Below the pieces are notes generated by a model. It saw only the letters and a list, made by a program, of their open reading frames with translations. It did not search any database and had not been told where the DNA came from. Positions 24,101-34,420 of a DNA stretch of 64,000 nt are shown piece by piece. The DNA comes from Gyrodactylus bullatarudis. Lineage: Eukaryota; Platyhelminthes; Monogenea; Gyrodactylidea; Gyrodactylidae. Positions within the stretch are counted from its first letter, which is position 1. Each line of letters starts with the position of its first letter. The DNA is taken from NCBI GenBank assembly GCA_012064415.1, contig SSNU01000198.1, forward strand, positions 35,933 through 99,932, given 5' to 3'. Position numbers and translations under genes: made by a program.

Positions 24101-26537
24101 ATATTGGTTAAGCAAAATATTCTATCTTCACTTCCTTCAACAATTGAGAACAAATGATTGGGATTTCTCAATTCCTGTTCAAGGCTTAAATAGTAAGTAG
24201 GCTTCATACACTTGTATTCAAGATCAATGTGAAAAAATAGTGTGATAATACTTTTCTTCTCAGAAAATTTTTCACAACGTTCCCGTATCTGAATTTGTTC
24301 ATCTGAGACTTTTTCTTTGAAAAATTCACTCGGCTGGTAATTTTCCCTTAAGGAGACTATTGAGCATTTTTCTGAAGATTCTGTTTCTGTCCTTTTTACA
24401 ACAACTGACCGGGTAAAAATGATTATAGATTTAGTCTGATTTTGACATGGTATGGAACAGTTATTCTCCCTAAATCCAAGATTACGAGATTCTGTTAACC
24501 TTTTGAAGCAAGAGCACACTGAGAATAAACTCTTCCCGTCAAAGTATTCATGAAAAATTAGAATTAATAAAACTATTAATTTTTCGACAAACATATTTTC
24601 CAATTCATTAGTGAGAACTATCGCAAAACTACTGATTGAGAAAACATTTTCAATGAAAAATTGTGAATAGAATTCACCAAGAGCGTATTCCAGGAGATTA
24701 ATAAATTTTCTATCGAATGGGTGGTAAACAATAGACAATCCCAAAACAGTTGTGACGAAGCATTCATCCCAGCAACCATGGTCTCCCAGAATGACAACCA
24801 GCACACAGACACAAGAATGGCTAGTACTCGTTTCTTTTCACAACCAGAAACATCCACCCCATCAAGGAAAAGAAACGCCCCAGCAACAAAAAGGAAAACA
24901 GAGAAAAAAGATCCCGAGCAACAACAAGACCATACACGATTACTTCAAACCTAATACATGAGGAACACACCTCAGTCCCATTGGCAAATCGAAGGAGAAT
25001 GAAAGCGATTGGTCAGAATTGAGCAGTTTATTTTATTCATTGATAATTATGTATAAATATTACGTGTCGGTGTAAGGTCTGATGAGAACCGACGAAAATA
25101 AAAGCTTTTATTCACCTTAAAATCGTCGTTCTACTAACCAGCAGTCAGCAACAAACAAACATTTTCCAAGAATTAAGGCAGCTTATGACCAGAAATAAAT
25201 TTTCTATCGAATGGGGTTGGTAAACGAAGTATTTTCTGAGGCTTGAATGAATAATAATTATTATTGAGTTGCTAAAATGACGTGTGATAAAACTATAAGG
25301 GTCATATTTTCTTTAAACTTACATCAAAATAAACATCCACAACAACATCAAATTCAAATGGACTGTTGTCACTGTCAAATATGGAAGTTATTCGTAGGGA
25401 TTGATCTGACTGTGATGAAAATAATTAGGAAACCTTAGTATAATTTTCTATTTAATAAAAACTCACAGTTACTATCGTATATGAAGACGGATTAGTTTTG
25501 AATATAAACGGATATTCACTGAACTCGTACAAATAATTAGTTTTTTTAGATTTTTCAATGAAAAGCTTATCCTCTTCAATATCCATAGATTCAATGTAGC
25601 AGGTATTTGAACCGTCAAACTTTTTAAACTTAACACCTTATATTTATAATTATTATAATATCATCTATTTACCTAGTTTTGGTTCAAGTTTGGCTACATA
25701 CCCAACTTGATCCGAAGTCATCTCTGAGGAAATATAATGATCTGGACCTTTGAAATCATAATTGATTGAAAATGATTTTTTCAACAAGTTTGATCTTATC
25801 TCAACCTTGTCTCTTAGAGAATAGGTTTTCTTGGCATACGGAACCGGTTTTAGTCCAGTCAGATTGCAATAATACCCAGGTGGTATCTATCATTCTTTAA
25901 GCACAACAACTCACATTAAATACGTTATCATCAAATTCATTTTCGATATATTTCAGAATTTTAAAATTCTCTACGTCATTATTGATTTCACAGACAATCA
26001 TATCTAAACAAATATAGATTGGGCATTACTCAAATTTACTTTTATTAATGCATACTGTTAGTTTCAACTGGTCATAATCAAATCGTTCACAGGGTTCCTT
26101 ATCCAAGCAAACAGCATCACCAGTTTTTATCTATTCCCTAGAATATTTCAAGTTGACGATAATTTACAAAATTATTTCGGTTCTTTATAACAAGTCTGAG
26201 CATATAGTTCCAAGAATTTTTCTTGATCATCTCATCGTTACAAGATCGTGAGATATCTTTTAAAATATTGATTTGTAATATTCATATTGACTTACAATCG
26301 AGATGAAGCTGCTTTTTAAACGTGAAATACTTTATAATAATACCTTGTGGCTCATAAGTAAGAGAGATGTCGAGAATTGACGAGCCAACCTCTTGATATT
26401 TCCCATAATCCACCAGGTACTCCTCGTGAAATATCACAGTTGGTAATTGACCATTAATGGCAAGGAATACTAGAATATTTTATGAACAAAATTCACATAC
26501 TACATGTGAGAAAGACTTTAATACTCAATAGATACAT
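18131..26537 (-). CDS. Type I membrane protein with LolA-like and PAN/apple-like modules (926 aa)
   Basis: Sixteen exons join without a phase conflict: 26501-26537, 26296-26469, 26168-26256, 26040-26130, 25915-26003, 25673-25886, 25467-25636, 25323-25409, 22699-22743, 22510-22660, 22255-22440, 21880-22110, 19140-19556, 18775-19041, 18453-18716, 18131-18399. The start gives a good signal peptide (MYLLSIKVFLTCIFLAING). The N-terminal half contains IPPGYYCNLTG, reminiscent of the PPG-x-YC motif I associate with animal LolA-like extracellular proteins. Then come about four cysteine-spaced modules like PAN/apple domains (SIDACKMDC; SLDDCAKHC; EVCAEACVE; DCSLECKS). A juxtamembrane region, one membrane helix and a short basic tail (LRLRRFLRKHFQK) end it. 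Introns are 28-57 nt within blocks, but two are kilobases long and contain other genes. The LolA-like label is tentative; the exon structure is firm. Confidence 0.8.
20561..21313 (-). CDS. Tetraspanin, intronless, nested in an intron
   Basis: 250 residues with four membrane segments (about 9-32, 72-95, 102-124 and 221-246). The extracellular loop has NECCGYYGHQDY, KNCC and later cysteines, giving the standard tetraspanin disulphide set. It has no introns and sits on the same strand inside the 2.3-kb intron (19557-21879) of the PAN-type membrane protein gene. An acceptor-like ATATTTTAG lies 12 nt upstream of the ATG, so it may receive a spliced leader. It is a paralogue of the tetraspanin at 17019-17798. 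Confidence 0.95.
   Translation of the reverse strand: MSDKAFKSVLVVLSLLTILGGITLIVLGTLVQFFPEVIVNHVVPNFSQAFTEYTLDASLVRSQNLLNINDYNIGIGVIVIGALMVIFGLYAIFIASRLSTGPFIGYIVLATLILASAIAVAIIYNNQKEAYKSWYVTNIEDYRTLSSERFKANLTNFQEYNECCGYYGHQDYTSDGNGDLPKNCCLTNATIGECKSRPDYNTYSACKERIWEKMDNFYMITAYILYISCILLFLAFLLTLVVLIHDCIVM
23077..24594 (-). CDS. Secreted family member A, intronless, nested in an intron (505 aa)
   Basis: The frame is open further upstream to 24804, but the ATG at 24592-24594 begins a clear signal peptide (MFVEKLIVLLILIFHEYFDG), so I place the start there. It is a paralogue of the proteins at 38883-40652 and 43240-44877. Shared features: Cys-rich N terminus, an EYIEKE..D stretch, NGYRQEKSLPKFEESIYLKH, a GCD....YGCY pair, KFNFIDSS, QLSWC and a final CNNHVLSCII-like end (SSNHVLSCIITI). 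The first of these with the GC pair faintly resembles CAP/SCP proteins, without the usual catalytic-type His. Function unknown. It lies on the same strand inside the 2.6-kb intron 22744-25322 of the PAN-type gene. A Penelope-like insertion starts about 130 nt upstream. Confidence 0.85.
   Translation of the reverse strand: MFVEKLIVLLILIFHEYFDGKSLFSVCSCFKRLTESRNLGFRENNCSIPCQNQTKSIIIFTRSVVVKRTETESSEKCSIVSLRENYQPSEFFKEKVSDEQIQIRERCEKFSEKKSIITLFFHIDLEYKCMKPTYYLSLEQELRNPNHLFSIVEGSEDRIFCLTNIYMADEMLIVEKEIQATLLYQKVLEIISRNNCMNRFYIKQPQIKTESMHIDPEKVDTTDIELKISNELSQKAEILSVNLDRSGQIIIEYIEKESDQVLFAINGYRQEKSLPKFEESIYLKHFASLGIGLAGNIYTSPYQDLYFFTGESKITEFRQSDLEDNIETFLCDQGISYIQMEECSKILNEKNKIIVGCDMKERGGHFVYGCYFTEIPSVSEHTYIEYVGEYLNFLRELRYINSPAIHPLTIKRKAHFLLESMKCNNFNFLTYIRGKFMKFNFIDSSENQAIMIEKFFITLFKAKSMLCQLSWCKFMEKLYNLEWSHYNCKIQACSSNHVLSCIITI
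24721..25193 (+). mobile_element. 5'-truncated Penelope-like insertion with duplicated target
   Basis: The segment lies between two copies of AATAAATTTTCTATCGAATGG (24700-24720 and 25194-25214), a 21-bp or longer target duplication. Its right part matches, in the opposite orientation, the terminal unit near 12000-12120. The left part has an open frame rich in Ser, Gln and Lys (STPSRKRNAPATKRK), probably the polyprotein tail. It carries a hammerhead ribozyme at 25073-25119. No endonuclease or reverse transcriptase remains. Confidence 0.75.
25073..25119 (+). ncRNA. Hammerhead ribozyme of Penelope-like type
   Basis: The core CTGATGA is at 25079-25085 and GAA at 25094-25096. Stem I is TAAGGT (25073-25078) with ACCTTA (25114-25119). 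Stem III is AATAAAAG with CTTTTATT (25097-25112), with almost no loop. The cleavage-site C is 25113. Stem II is minimal (25086-25093). Very short stem III, expected to favour action as a dimer, is known for ribozymes in Penelope-like elements and retrozymes. Base pairing is read directly; activity is inferred. Confidence 0.8.
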
Positions 26538-27244
26538 AATAAATTGAGTTATAATTTTCTATTTCGAAATTTTATACCAATTTTCTCTGTGTGGACTTTG
26601 AAATTTAACATTATTGATTCTACTCGACAAATCAAACTATTTTTCCAGTTGAAAGTATTCTATGATACCTCCGAAGAACAAAATATCGATTACTTCATGA
26701 GTAAAAAAGGGCCAGTTATAAGAATATAGCGCTTTTATTTAGCATACTCATTAGCTTTTACATCCTGGATTTAAATATTGATTTAAAATCTGATTGGTTG
26801 TTTTCTGGTATCAATAATAACAGACTCTTTGGGATATACATGTAAGAGTGGAATCCCTATCACGTTTGACTCTGTAATGTGACTAATGGGAACAGCTAGA
26901 GCCTCAAAAAGTATTAAAATGCTTATTTTAATAAGCTATTCCCTCTGTTATGAAAACCATTTAAAACTATAATCTTTTCTCCCAAGTTATCAGGCTTCAA
27001 AGTTTTAAGATCTTAAAATGTATTATTCTGAAGACAAGGTATTAAAATAATACTTTATCATGGAATTGTATTTCGTTCATATCAATGCACTCAATCCACA
27101 TTTTTTGTGGTAGAGAGATGATTTTCATTGCTGGTAAGCTCAAAAATAACTCTGATGCTAATGATTTTGAAAGCATCTCGATTTTTTAGTTTGATTTCAA
27201 CATTAATTGGTTTTTCGAGTTTTTATTCGGTTTACTTGTAAGTA

Positions 27245-28752
27245 TAGTGGTAATTTAGGTTTTCACTTTAATTATTCCTTTAACTTCCTTATTTTAGATC
27301 CAATTCTAATAAAACATATAGAATTGTTACAGCCCATACAACATTTTGATAATGTTATTTTTACAAATTCATTCAACGGTATTTGAAAAATTCAAAAATA
27401 CTATACTTCATTAAGATACAAAACGCAATATTTATGTTTTCACTTTTTCATAATTGATTCTATCGGTATGTAAGCATCCCATTTTCTCAAGTATGATAAA
27501 TTAATTTTCATGAAATTTTTCTAGTTCAACTACTGAAAAAAAAATTTTCATGCCTAATCGAAATCGGCTATTCACGAAAGATGGTTTGCATGAGCTTTTT
27601 GAGGTCAAGAACCGAAATTTAAGCAACCGAGCAATAGCCAAATTGCTTTGTTGTTCGTTTACAATCATCAACAACCTTCTAAAAAGAAAGGGGTACAAGA
27701 AAAAATTATTTAAGCGAGGTCCTAAGCCTAAAATTACTAATTTGATGTTGGGAAGATCAAAAGAATGATTGAAAAAGATGGGAAGAATTGTTCACAGATA
27801 AGAAATGAACTGAATCTCAACATTAGTTTACGAACACTCCAAAATACTGTCAAGAAAAACCTTGAATGTCGTTGGAGGAAGCCAAAACGAGTTTGTTTCT
27901 TATCTGAAATTGATAAATCAAGACGCCTAGACTGGGTCAAAGGAAAAATAAGAGAGAACTTTGATTGGAAAAGAGCCATATTTTCAGATGAGAAGAAATT
28001 CAATTTAGATGGCCCTGATGGCCTTAGTTATCGTTGGCAACCAAAATATCGTTCATAATCGCAAACAGTCAAAAGAAATTTTGGTGGTGGCTCAGTAATG
28101 GTTTGGCGAGGCATCAGTTATGGAGGGAATCTGAGGCTAGAATTCATAAGCTCCAAGATGAATTCAGAAACCTATCAAAAAGTTCTTGAAAACTCCCTGA
28201 TACCATTTAAAGAAGAGATATTAGAAAATGGATTGATTTTTCAGCATGATAACGCGCCTTGTCATCGATCTAAATCTACTAAAGAGTTCTTAGACCAAGC
28301 TGGTATAAATATCCTGGACTGGCCACCTAGAAGTCCTGATCTCAAACCAATTGAGAACATATGGGGAACTCTATCTCAGAAAGTTTACAAAAATGGGAAA
28401 CAATACAGAAATATACAAGAACTGAAAGATGCCATCACTAAAGAGTGGGATTCTTTAAGAAAAGATGATCTTGATCCCTATCTTATGTCTATGTATCAAA
28501 GAGGTAATGATGTCATTGAAAATAAAGGGGATTTCTTGGAATAAAAAAGTGAAAACATAAATATTGCGTTTTGTATCTTAATGAAGTATAGTATTTTTGA
28601 ATTTTTCAAATACCGTTGAATGAATTTGTAAAAATAACATTATCAAAATGTTGTATGGGCTGTAACAATTCTATATGTTTTATTAGAATTGGATCTAAAA
28701 TAAGGAAGTTAAAGGAATAATTAAAGTGAAAACCTAAATTTTGCGACCACTA
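27245..28752 (+). mobile_element. Tc1-type transposon with about 205-bp terminal inverted repeats
   Basis: The arms 27245-27450 and 28547-28752 are nearly perfect inverted repeats, starting TAGTGGT and containing TTTAGGTTTTCACTTTAATT. The element is flanked by TA on each side. It encodes a broken Tc1 transposase. Long terminal repeats with the gene between them are a known Tc1 arrangement. Confidence 0.9.
27550..28544 (+). pseudogene. Tc1 transposase, one frameshift and one stop
   Basis: The N-terminal part (27550-27768) is a paired-type helix-turn-helix (NLSNRAIAKLLCCSFTIINN) with a basic GPKPK linker. A one-base indel near 27755 shifts the frame to 27765 onwards. A TAA at 28056-28058 then interrupts before the SVMVWRG motif. 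Catalytic residues remain: Asp in IFSDEKKFN, Asp in FQHDNAPCH and Glu in KPIENIWG, with 34 residues between the last two, i.e. a DD34E Tc1 enzyme. The gene is dead as read. Confidence 0.9.
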
Positions 28753-28850
28753 TAGTTCTTGTAAAATGATACCTTAAAATCAAAAAATAATACTTTCAAA
28801 TTTTTTAGATCTTAAAAAATTAATTTTAGGTATTATTTTTTGAGGTTCTA

Positions 28851-30006
28851 GTAATAACAAAAGAAATTATGGGGTTGGGGTAGTGATTTGAAAAAACATT
28901 TTACAAGATCTTGATCTGATATAACTTTTCTAGAATAAAATTTCATACTGATTTCAGAATTTCGCTACTGTTAATATTTTGGCCAAAAATAAAAAAAAAT
29001 CTATTTCTGAGTAGCTTAATGAGCTTAATTGATATTTTTAGTATGAAAACATAGGAATTCGAAATTGATTTTAACCCAATTAGAAAGACATCAAAATTTC
29101 GCGTTAATTAATGGGTAATTCAGCGCTTTCGCAAAGGTTTTTAAAATGCGCGTGAAGTTAGAAAAAATACATATTTTTCGAGTGTTTTTCTTCGTATTCG
29201 ACGTGTGGATTTGAAATTTTTAAAGGTATTTAAATGTAAAATGTAATTTTCTTTCGAATGATGCCCTTTTGATTAGCGTAGGATTAGTCGTTTAGAAGTT
29301 ATTAAGCTTTTTTCAAGCCAGCATTTTTATCAATACTCATTGGTTATAATTGAAAGCAAAAAGTAATTTGAAAATATGAGGAATAGAGTGGTTACAGCTG
29401 TGAAATATATTTGATGGTCTTGTTCTGTCCTATGTCATCGTCTGACCTGTTTCTTTTCCTTAGGGTTGATACAAGTTTTGGTTCTGAATTCGTCAGTGTT
29501 GGTCTTGGTAGTACCATTGGTTTCACGAATTTCTTTTGAATACATAGATTTGGCTTTAGTTTTTCTATGTATAATGCCTCAGCGGTTTGAAGCTGCCACG
29601 TTTTTGCCTAGTTGTTTGTAAATTATTTCAGTTTACTCATGGAATTATCTGTAGCTCAACTAAAAACAGAGATCAAAGAGTTTCTCTGTCGAAAATTGAT
29701 TACCTTCTCAATGATCTGATAGTCCATCAATCTGATATATTCTCGCATGAAATCCGAAATTAATTTTGTATGAGTCTTGAGTTGTATAAATGCACTAAAC
29801 ATTCGTTCTGTCTTCTAATCAAGCATTTAGCGATTTTCAATCAGCTATAACTACAGCTGGAAAAACACTGTGGAAAACATGGGAAAGAAAGTCTGTTTTT
29901 CAAAAAATAAATTCTATAGTTTTTTACTGCTTTAAAGTATAAGTCAAGAAAAAGGTTTTAGCAAACAAGAATTTATTACAAAATTTTATTTGAATAAGCT
30001 GTACCC
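28851..30006. other. No gene seen; contains dispersed repeat at 28865-28990
   Basis: The sequence from about 28865 (GGGGTTGGGGTAG) to 28990 (ATATTTTGGCCA) is similar to the inverse of 62488-62625, sharing CTTGATCTG, AGAATTTCGCTA and TTAATATTTTGGCC. Beyond it I see only AT-rich sequence with short open frames and no splice-supported coding. Confidence 0.55.
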
Positions 30007-30671
30007 TCATGTTTTATACCCCATTTCTAAGAAAATAAATAAATTAGCTATGTTAACAGAAATGAGACTTACTTCCAACTCCAAAAAGATCTGAATAGCA
30101 TTTGTTGCAATAGGGTTCTCCTTTATTCTTAAAAAATGTATAATTACTGAAAAGTAACAACATAAATACAACAAGAGATTTTTCAACATGAAAGTACTCA
30201 TTGTTCAGAGTTTTCGGAACTTTTCTTTTGAGCAAATTCGCAAATCTATTCATTTTACATAGGTTAAACACGTGGTATATTTTGTGCCCAATCTAGAGAA
30301 TGCTCTTTTTGGTGATTTGATAATTCAGGTTTTGATTAATTTAAGTAGAAACAAAACGATTCATTCAATTTGAAAGAATCTAATGAGTGAAAAAATCAAA
30401 TATTGATGTTTCAAAGTAAATTAAAATTTCTATTTTTTCAATTGTTTGGAAAAACTTTTATATTTAAAAATTCAATTTCAAATCGATAAACCTTGACTTA
30501 CTTCATTGTGTTTTCCAAGTGCCAGGGTAATGTTACAATTGACACACTTCAAGCAGCCTCGATGCCAATCCTTGTTGAGGGCTTGAATTCGTTCAGCTAA
30601 AATAAACTCGAATAAGAAATCTTAGTTATTTTACCAAAATACACTTTTTTCTGGCATCCGTGGCAAATCAT
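30007..30671 (-). CDS. CRIP: CRIP-type single-LIM-domain protein (75 aa)
   Basis: Four exons with consistent phases: 30635-30671, 30502-30596, 30073-30127, 30007-30047. The product begins MICHGCQKKVYFAERIQALN and continues DWHRGCLKCVNC and EPYCNKCYSDLFG. All eight zinc ligands of a LIM domain are present (C-x2-C, H-x2-C, C-x2-C, C-x2-C). Cysteine-rich intestinal protein family members are about 77 residues, the same size, and act as small protein-interaction modules. The C-terminal exon diverges from the usual Gly-rich tail. An acceptor-like TTTCAAG precedes the start by 10 nt. Which CRIP paralogue this is cannot be said. Confidence 0.88.
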
Positions 30672-32549
30672 TTTTTTTGGCCTTGAAATTTACTTGGAAA
30701 CTATCGAAAATTGAAATAAGAGGTGTTGTTGTAGCTCTCTCACTAACAGTGAATGTAAATTAATCTTAATTCAGAGAAGAGAAGCTAGAAATAAACGTGA
30801 TCTCAAAGCATTGATTTCTATTCGCCTTTTACAGACTGAAAAAATATATAGATAATGCAATGATGTAAAAGAAAGAGTATCTGATTCCATCTTTTGCATC
30901 TAATTACAAATTATTGCAATCGGCCAATCAGAATAAGTTACACTTGATTTAGTTTTTCATCATCTTAAAATTCTTATTTCACTAATTTGAGATTTCCTGC
31001 TTATTTTCATTGAGCAGAAAATTCAAAAATTTTTTTTCAATGAATTCTATAGATATATTATTAGGAGATTTAGAAATAAGATATTTATTAGGGCCATATG
31101 TACATTTCATAAAGCATCATCAGTGGCAATACTATAAAAATGATATAAGTTAAGAATTCATTAAAGATAATAATTTACAAACTATGAAAGAAATAGTAAA
31201 AGTCAAAGAGTATAAGAATATAATGTAAGCTAAAAAAACACCAAAACTCTCCAATAATTAGCAACAGTAGAGAAAAGTGAAAACAAACATCTTTGAGTTA
31301 AAAGAAATCCTTATGAAGAAAAGCAGGTCTTTTTTGATTTTTTCTTGATCAATGGATAATATTTACTTATACTCCGTTCTAGATATAAGGTTAATAGTAA
31401 TTCCCTCAGGAATTTCCACGTTTGGGTAATGGATTAACCTATATAACTCAGTGTTACAGATTAAAAATGGATTGGATCTTACCTGGTACGACTAGAAAAT
31501 TTTGTACTTGCTTAGCATCAAACTTGTCAAATAACAAACTCAAAAGTTTGATAAGATATTCTTTTAAGCTTATTCAAAGAGTAAACCAAGATCTAGCAAA
31601 CACCTTGCAGCTGATTCTTTTCATCTTAAATGGTTCCAAGATTATGTTAATTTGATAAAAAATAATTGAGACATCCAACTGATTTGCATATTGTACTATG
31701 AAAATATCATAATTTCTTGATTGTTCTTTAAATAAATTTGAGATTCGACATCTCGTCTATTAGTAATTTATAAACAAATTTTCCCTTTACCAATTAGGTT
31801 TCCAAAATTAAAAATTTAAATAAATCTCGCTAAATAGATTTATTAAATAAAATATAAAATTGAAAGAAAACCTGAACAACAACATCCATGAATATATACT
31901 GGTTCCCATTCCTATCTGCTAATGTTTAATAATTATCTTGTCAAGTGTTTTTTTTTGATGATGATAAAAAATAAAACTTAAGTGTGTTTAAACAAAAATT
32001 TCCTGATAAATCAATTATTTCAAATGAAACTTGGATAGAACTCTCGATTATCACATAAAAATCATAAAATTTAATTTAAACTCAACTTATAATAGTATAT
32101 ATTTCTGACCATCTACTTTAAAGTAACTCCCAAAATATTTTATTTTTTGATTTTTTGTTTCAATCGAACAAAGTTATCAGAGAAGGTTTCTTAACTGTTT
32201 ATTCAAAGAATACATGAGAAATTGATCGGTCCAAAGGTGTTGTTTCAAGTTTTAATTATCAGAATTTTGCAAATCATCAACATCGATTGAATTGGTGACT
32301 GGTTTCAATGGCTTTAAACTTTTACCGAATTTCCCCGATTCTGATTATACGGGATATATAAAGTCGTTCTGGAAATAGTCTTCACGTAAGATTTAAGGCC
32401 CACGCTAAAAAATGATTTTCCTAACTAATTTTTTATTGCGAACAGATAAAATTATATCTTGAAAAAAAGCGTAAGATGAAGAGCAATTTAGGAAGAGAAA
32501 TAATTTTTTTTCGATCAAGATTTGATTTCTTTCACAGAATTACAGAATG
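30672..32549. other. No gene seen; one SINE-like core copy
   Basis: Upstream flank of the CRIP gene, strongly AT-rich. The only recognisable structure is the SINE-like core at 31375-31505. Short open frames here lack support. Confidence 0.55.
31375..31505 (+). repeat. Dispersed SINE-like core, copy 2
   Basis: The plus strand carries CCGTTCTAG, CTCAGGAAT, GGGTAATGGATTAACC, GTGTTACAGATTA and CCTGGTACGACTAG, the same order of words as the minus strand of 9365-9545. Its short open frame (from 31422) is shared by the repeat and is not a host gene. Confidence 0.55.
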
Positions 32550-32749
32550 TTGCAGAAAATAATATCAACAAAGTAGTAAATTTAAGCTCAGAAAATTTGA
32601 ACTGAAGCTATTCTGGTCTTCGCCTTAGATTTAACGCTGATGCTGAAACTGAAAAATCAGAATTTTTGCTCATCGAAGATCGTTTGGGATTCTTCGCCCG
32701 ATAAAAACCAGACAAGTAAATTTTGAAATTGTCCAAAAAGTATGCACCA

Positions 32750-33345
32750 ATCCTGATATTTTCTTATTGGTTGTATTCGACCAAACCTTAACCAATCACA
32801 GTATTCAACAGGATTTTAAAATATGTTATTTTGTAATTGAATTCATTTAACAAAAATGGATCTTCGTGTCTTTCAATGGCGTAATGATAAAGAAAAATTT
32901 TGCTATGTTTGTGGATTCTATTTCGCTAACCGAAGGATGTACATTATCACTGATGAAATATCAAGAAAAATTATGGATTATTTCAACCAACTGGTTAACC
33001 ATGGGAGACATTTTTCTCCTTCCAAGTTGTGCCTTTCATGATACTCAAAAATTAGTTACCCAAATAGGAGCTCCTACAGAAATAAGATTAAAGTTTGGTC
33101 TGAACCCTTCAATAATGAAGAAGATTGATACTTTTGCTTGACGCGAATTTGTGCAAATAGAAGGCCATCGACTCAAGTTAGTTTGAAGATTTATGAACAT
33201 TGCATTCCAGAATTATCCAAATTTATGAACGTGTCGTGATGTTCCTAGACTGCAACAGCCCCTTATCAATGTATTTTAAAATCCTGTTGAATACTGTGAT
33301 TGGTTAAGGTTTGGTCGAATACAACCAATAAGAAAATATCAGGAT
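32750..33345. repeat. Inner inverted-repeat element, 74-bp arms
   Basis: TCCTGATATTTTCTTATTGG at 32751 is mirrored by CCAATAAGAAAATATCAGGA ending at 33344. The element is about 596 bp and contains the relic zinc-binding frame at 32856-33041. Confidence 0.75.
32856..33041 (+). pseudogene. Relic zinc-binding (CYVCG) domain of a transposon-like protein
   Basis: A short frame reads FCYVCGFYF, then ITDEISRKIMDYFNQ and SPSKLCLS, then TGA. The pattern (CxxC, a helix with ITDE, then a late Cys pair) resembles a zinc-binding N-terminal domain I know from arthropod transposon-derived proteins. The last ligand position falls on the TGA. The frame is too short to be a whole protein and lies inside an inverted-repeat element, so I treat it as a relic. 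Confidence 0.35.
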
Positions 33346-34420
33346 GGGGAAAAGGGTGTGTAGACACTTTATACATACGTTTAAGAAAAAAAATAATGAA
33401 ATGCAATTTTTTAAGAAAAAAAACTTTGAAAAACAATAAAATAGACACTTAAAAAACTATAACTCAATATCAAAATTAAGTTTTTTTATAAATATACAAA
33501 TCCCTGTTATTGTCTATACTGATTTAATCATTTATTATAAATCCTTCAGTTTTATACGAAATTATTGTGCTAATCAAAATGAACCAATCAGAATCGAGAA
33601 AAAATAAATCGAGAAAAATTGAGTGAAATCACTAATGAAAAAACCTTGAATAACTTCTGAACCAAAAAAGATAAATGGTCATACGAGGTATCATTGGATA
33701 GAGAAATAAATTTCACATTCTTTCCCCCATTAAAATTTGAGATTTTATCAAAATAAGATAGCCTGTTGAAGGGTAAAAACAAAAAAGTGCATGGCATTTT
33801 TCGCTAATTTTTCATCTTTTTTCAACTTTAAGACCAATTTTGAGGATGATCCATTCCAAAAGCACGTTTGAACTTGAAAGCGTCTTATAGAGAATTTTAT
33901 GCTCTTTCAAATGATATCAAATTTGACTCTGAAATGTCTAAGGATCAAGTCGAAAAATTGATTTATTCAAGTCCCGATTATGAAAATTGTGCTATTTCGG
34001 TTTTTCGCGAATTGCGCAAAAACTGGGCAACTTAGGAAATTTTTGGAAGCAGATTCAGAATCTGCGTTAAATTTTACACTATAATCAGTTTTTCGCCAAA
34101 ATTTATCGCAAAATTTTTTTTTAATTTCCCCCAGGTTATTTATATTTTTACAATTGTTCCTGAATAATAGTAAGAAATAGTCTGAAGAAAACTATTGAGA
34201 ATTTTCAAAAAATAGTAAAATCTTCATTGGTGCATACTTTTTGGACAATTTCAAAATTTACTTGTCTGGTTTTTATCGGGCGAAGAATCCCAAACGATCT
34301 TCGATGAGCAAAAATTCTGATTTTTCAGTTTCAGCATCAGCGTTAAATCTAAGGCGAAGACCAGAATAGCTTCAGTTCAAATTTTCTGAGCTTAAATTTA
34401 CTACTTTGTTGATATTATTT

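Larger units (their letters stand above)
26897..28850. mobile_element. hAT-like non-autonomous element split by a Tc1 insertion
   Basis: The left end TAGAGCCTCAAAAAGTATTAA and right end TTTTTTGAGGTTCTA are inverted and resemble the TAGGGCCTCAAAA ends of the MITEs at 15596 and 47093. Between them lies the complete Tc1 element 27245-28752. The flanking 8-mers GGAACAGC and GTAATAAC agree only in part, so the target duplication is not clear. Confidence 0.45.

Noticed and set aside
24595..24804. Upstream extension of secreted gene A to an ATG at 24804
   Set aside because: The extension runs into the Penelope insertion beyond 24720 and lacks a signal peptide at its start. The ATG at 24594 begins a clear one.
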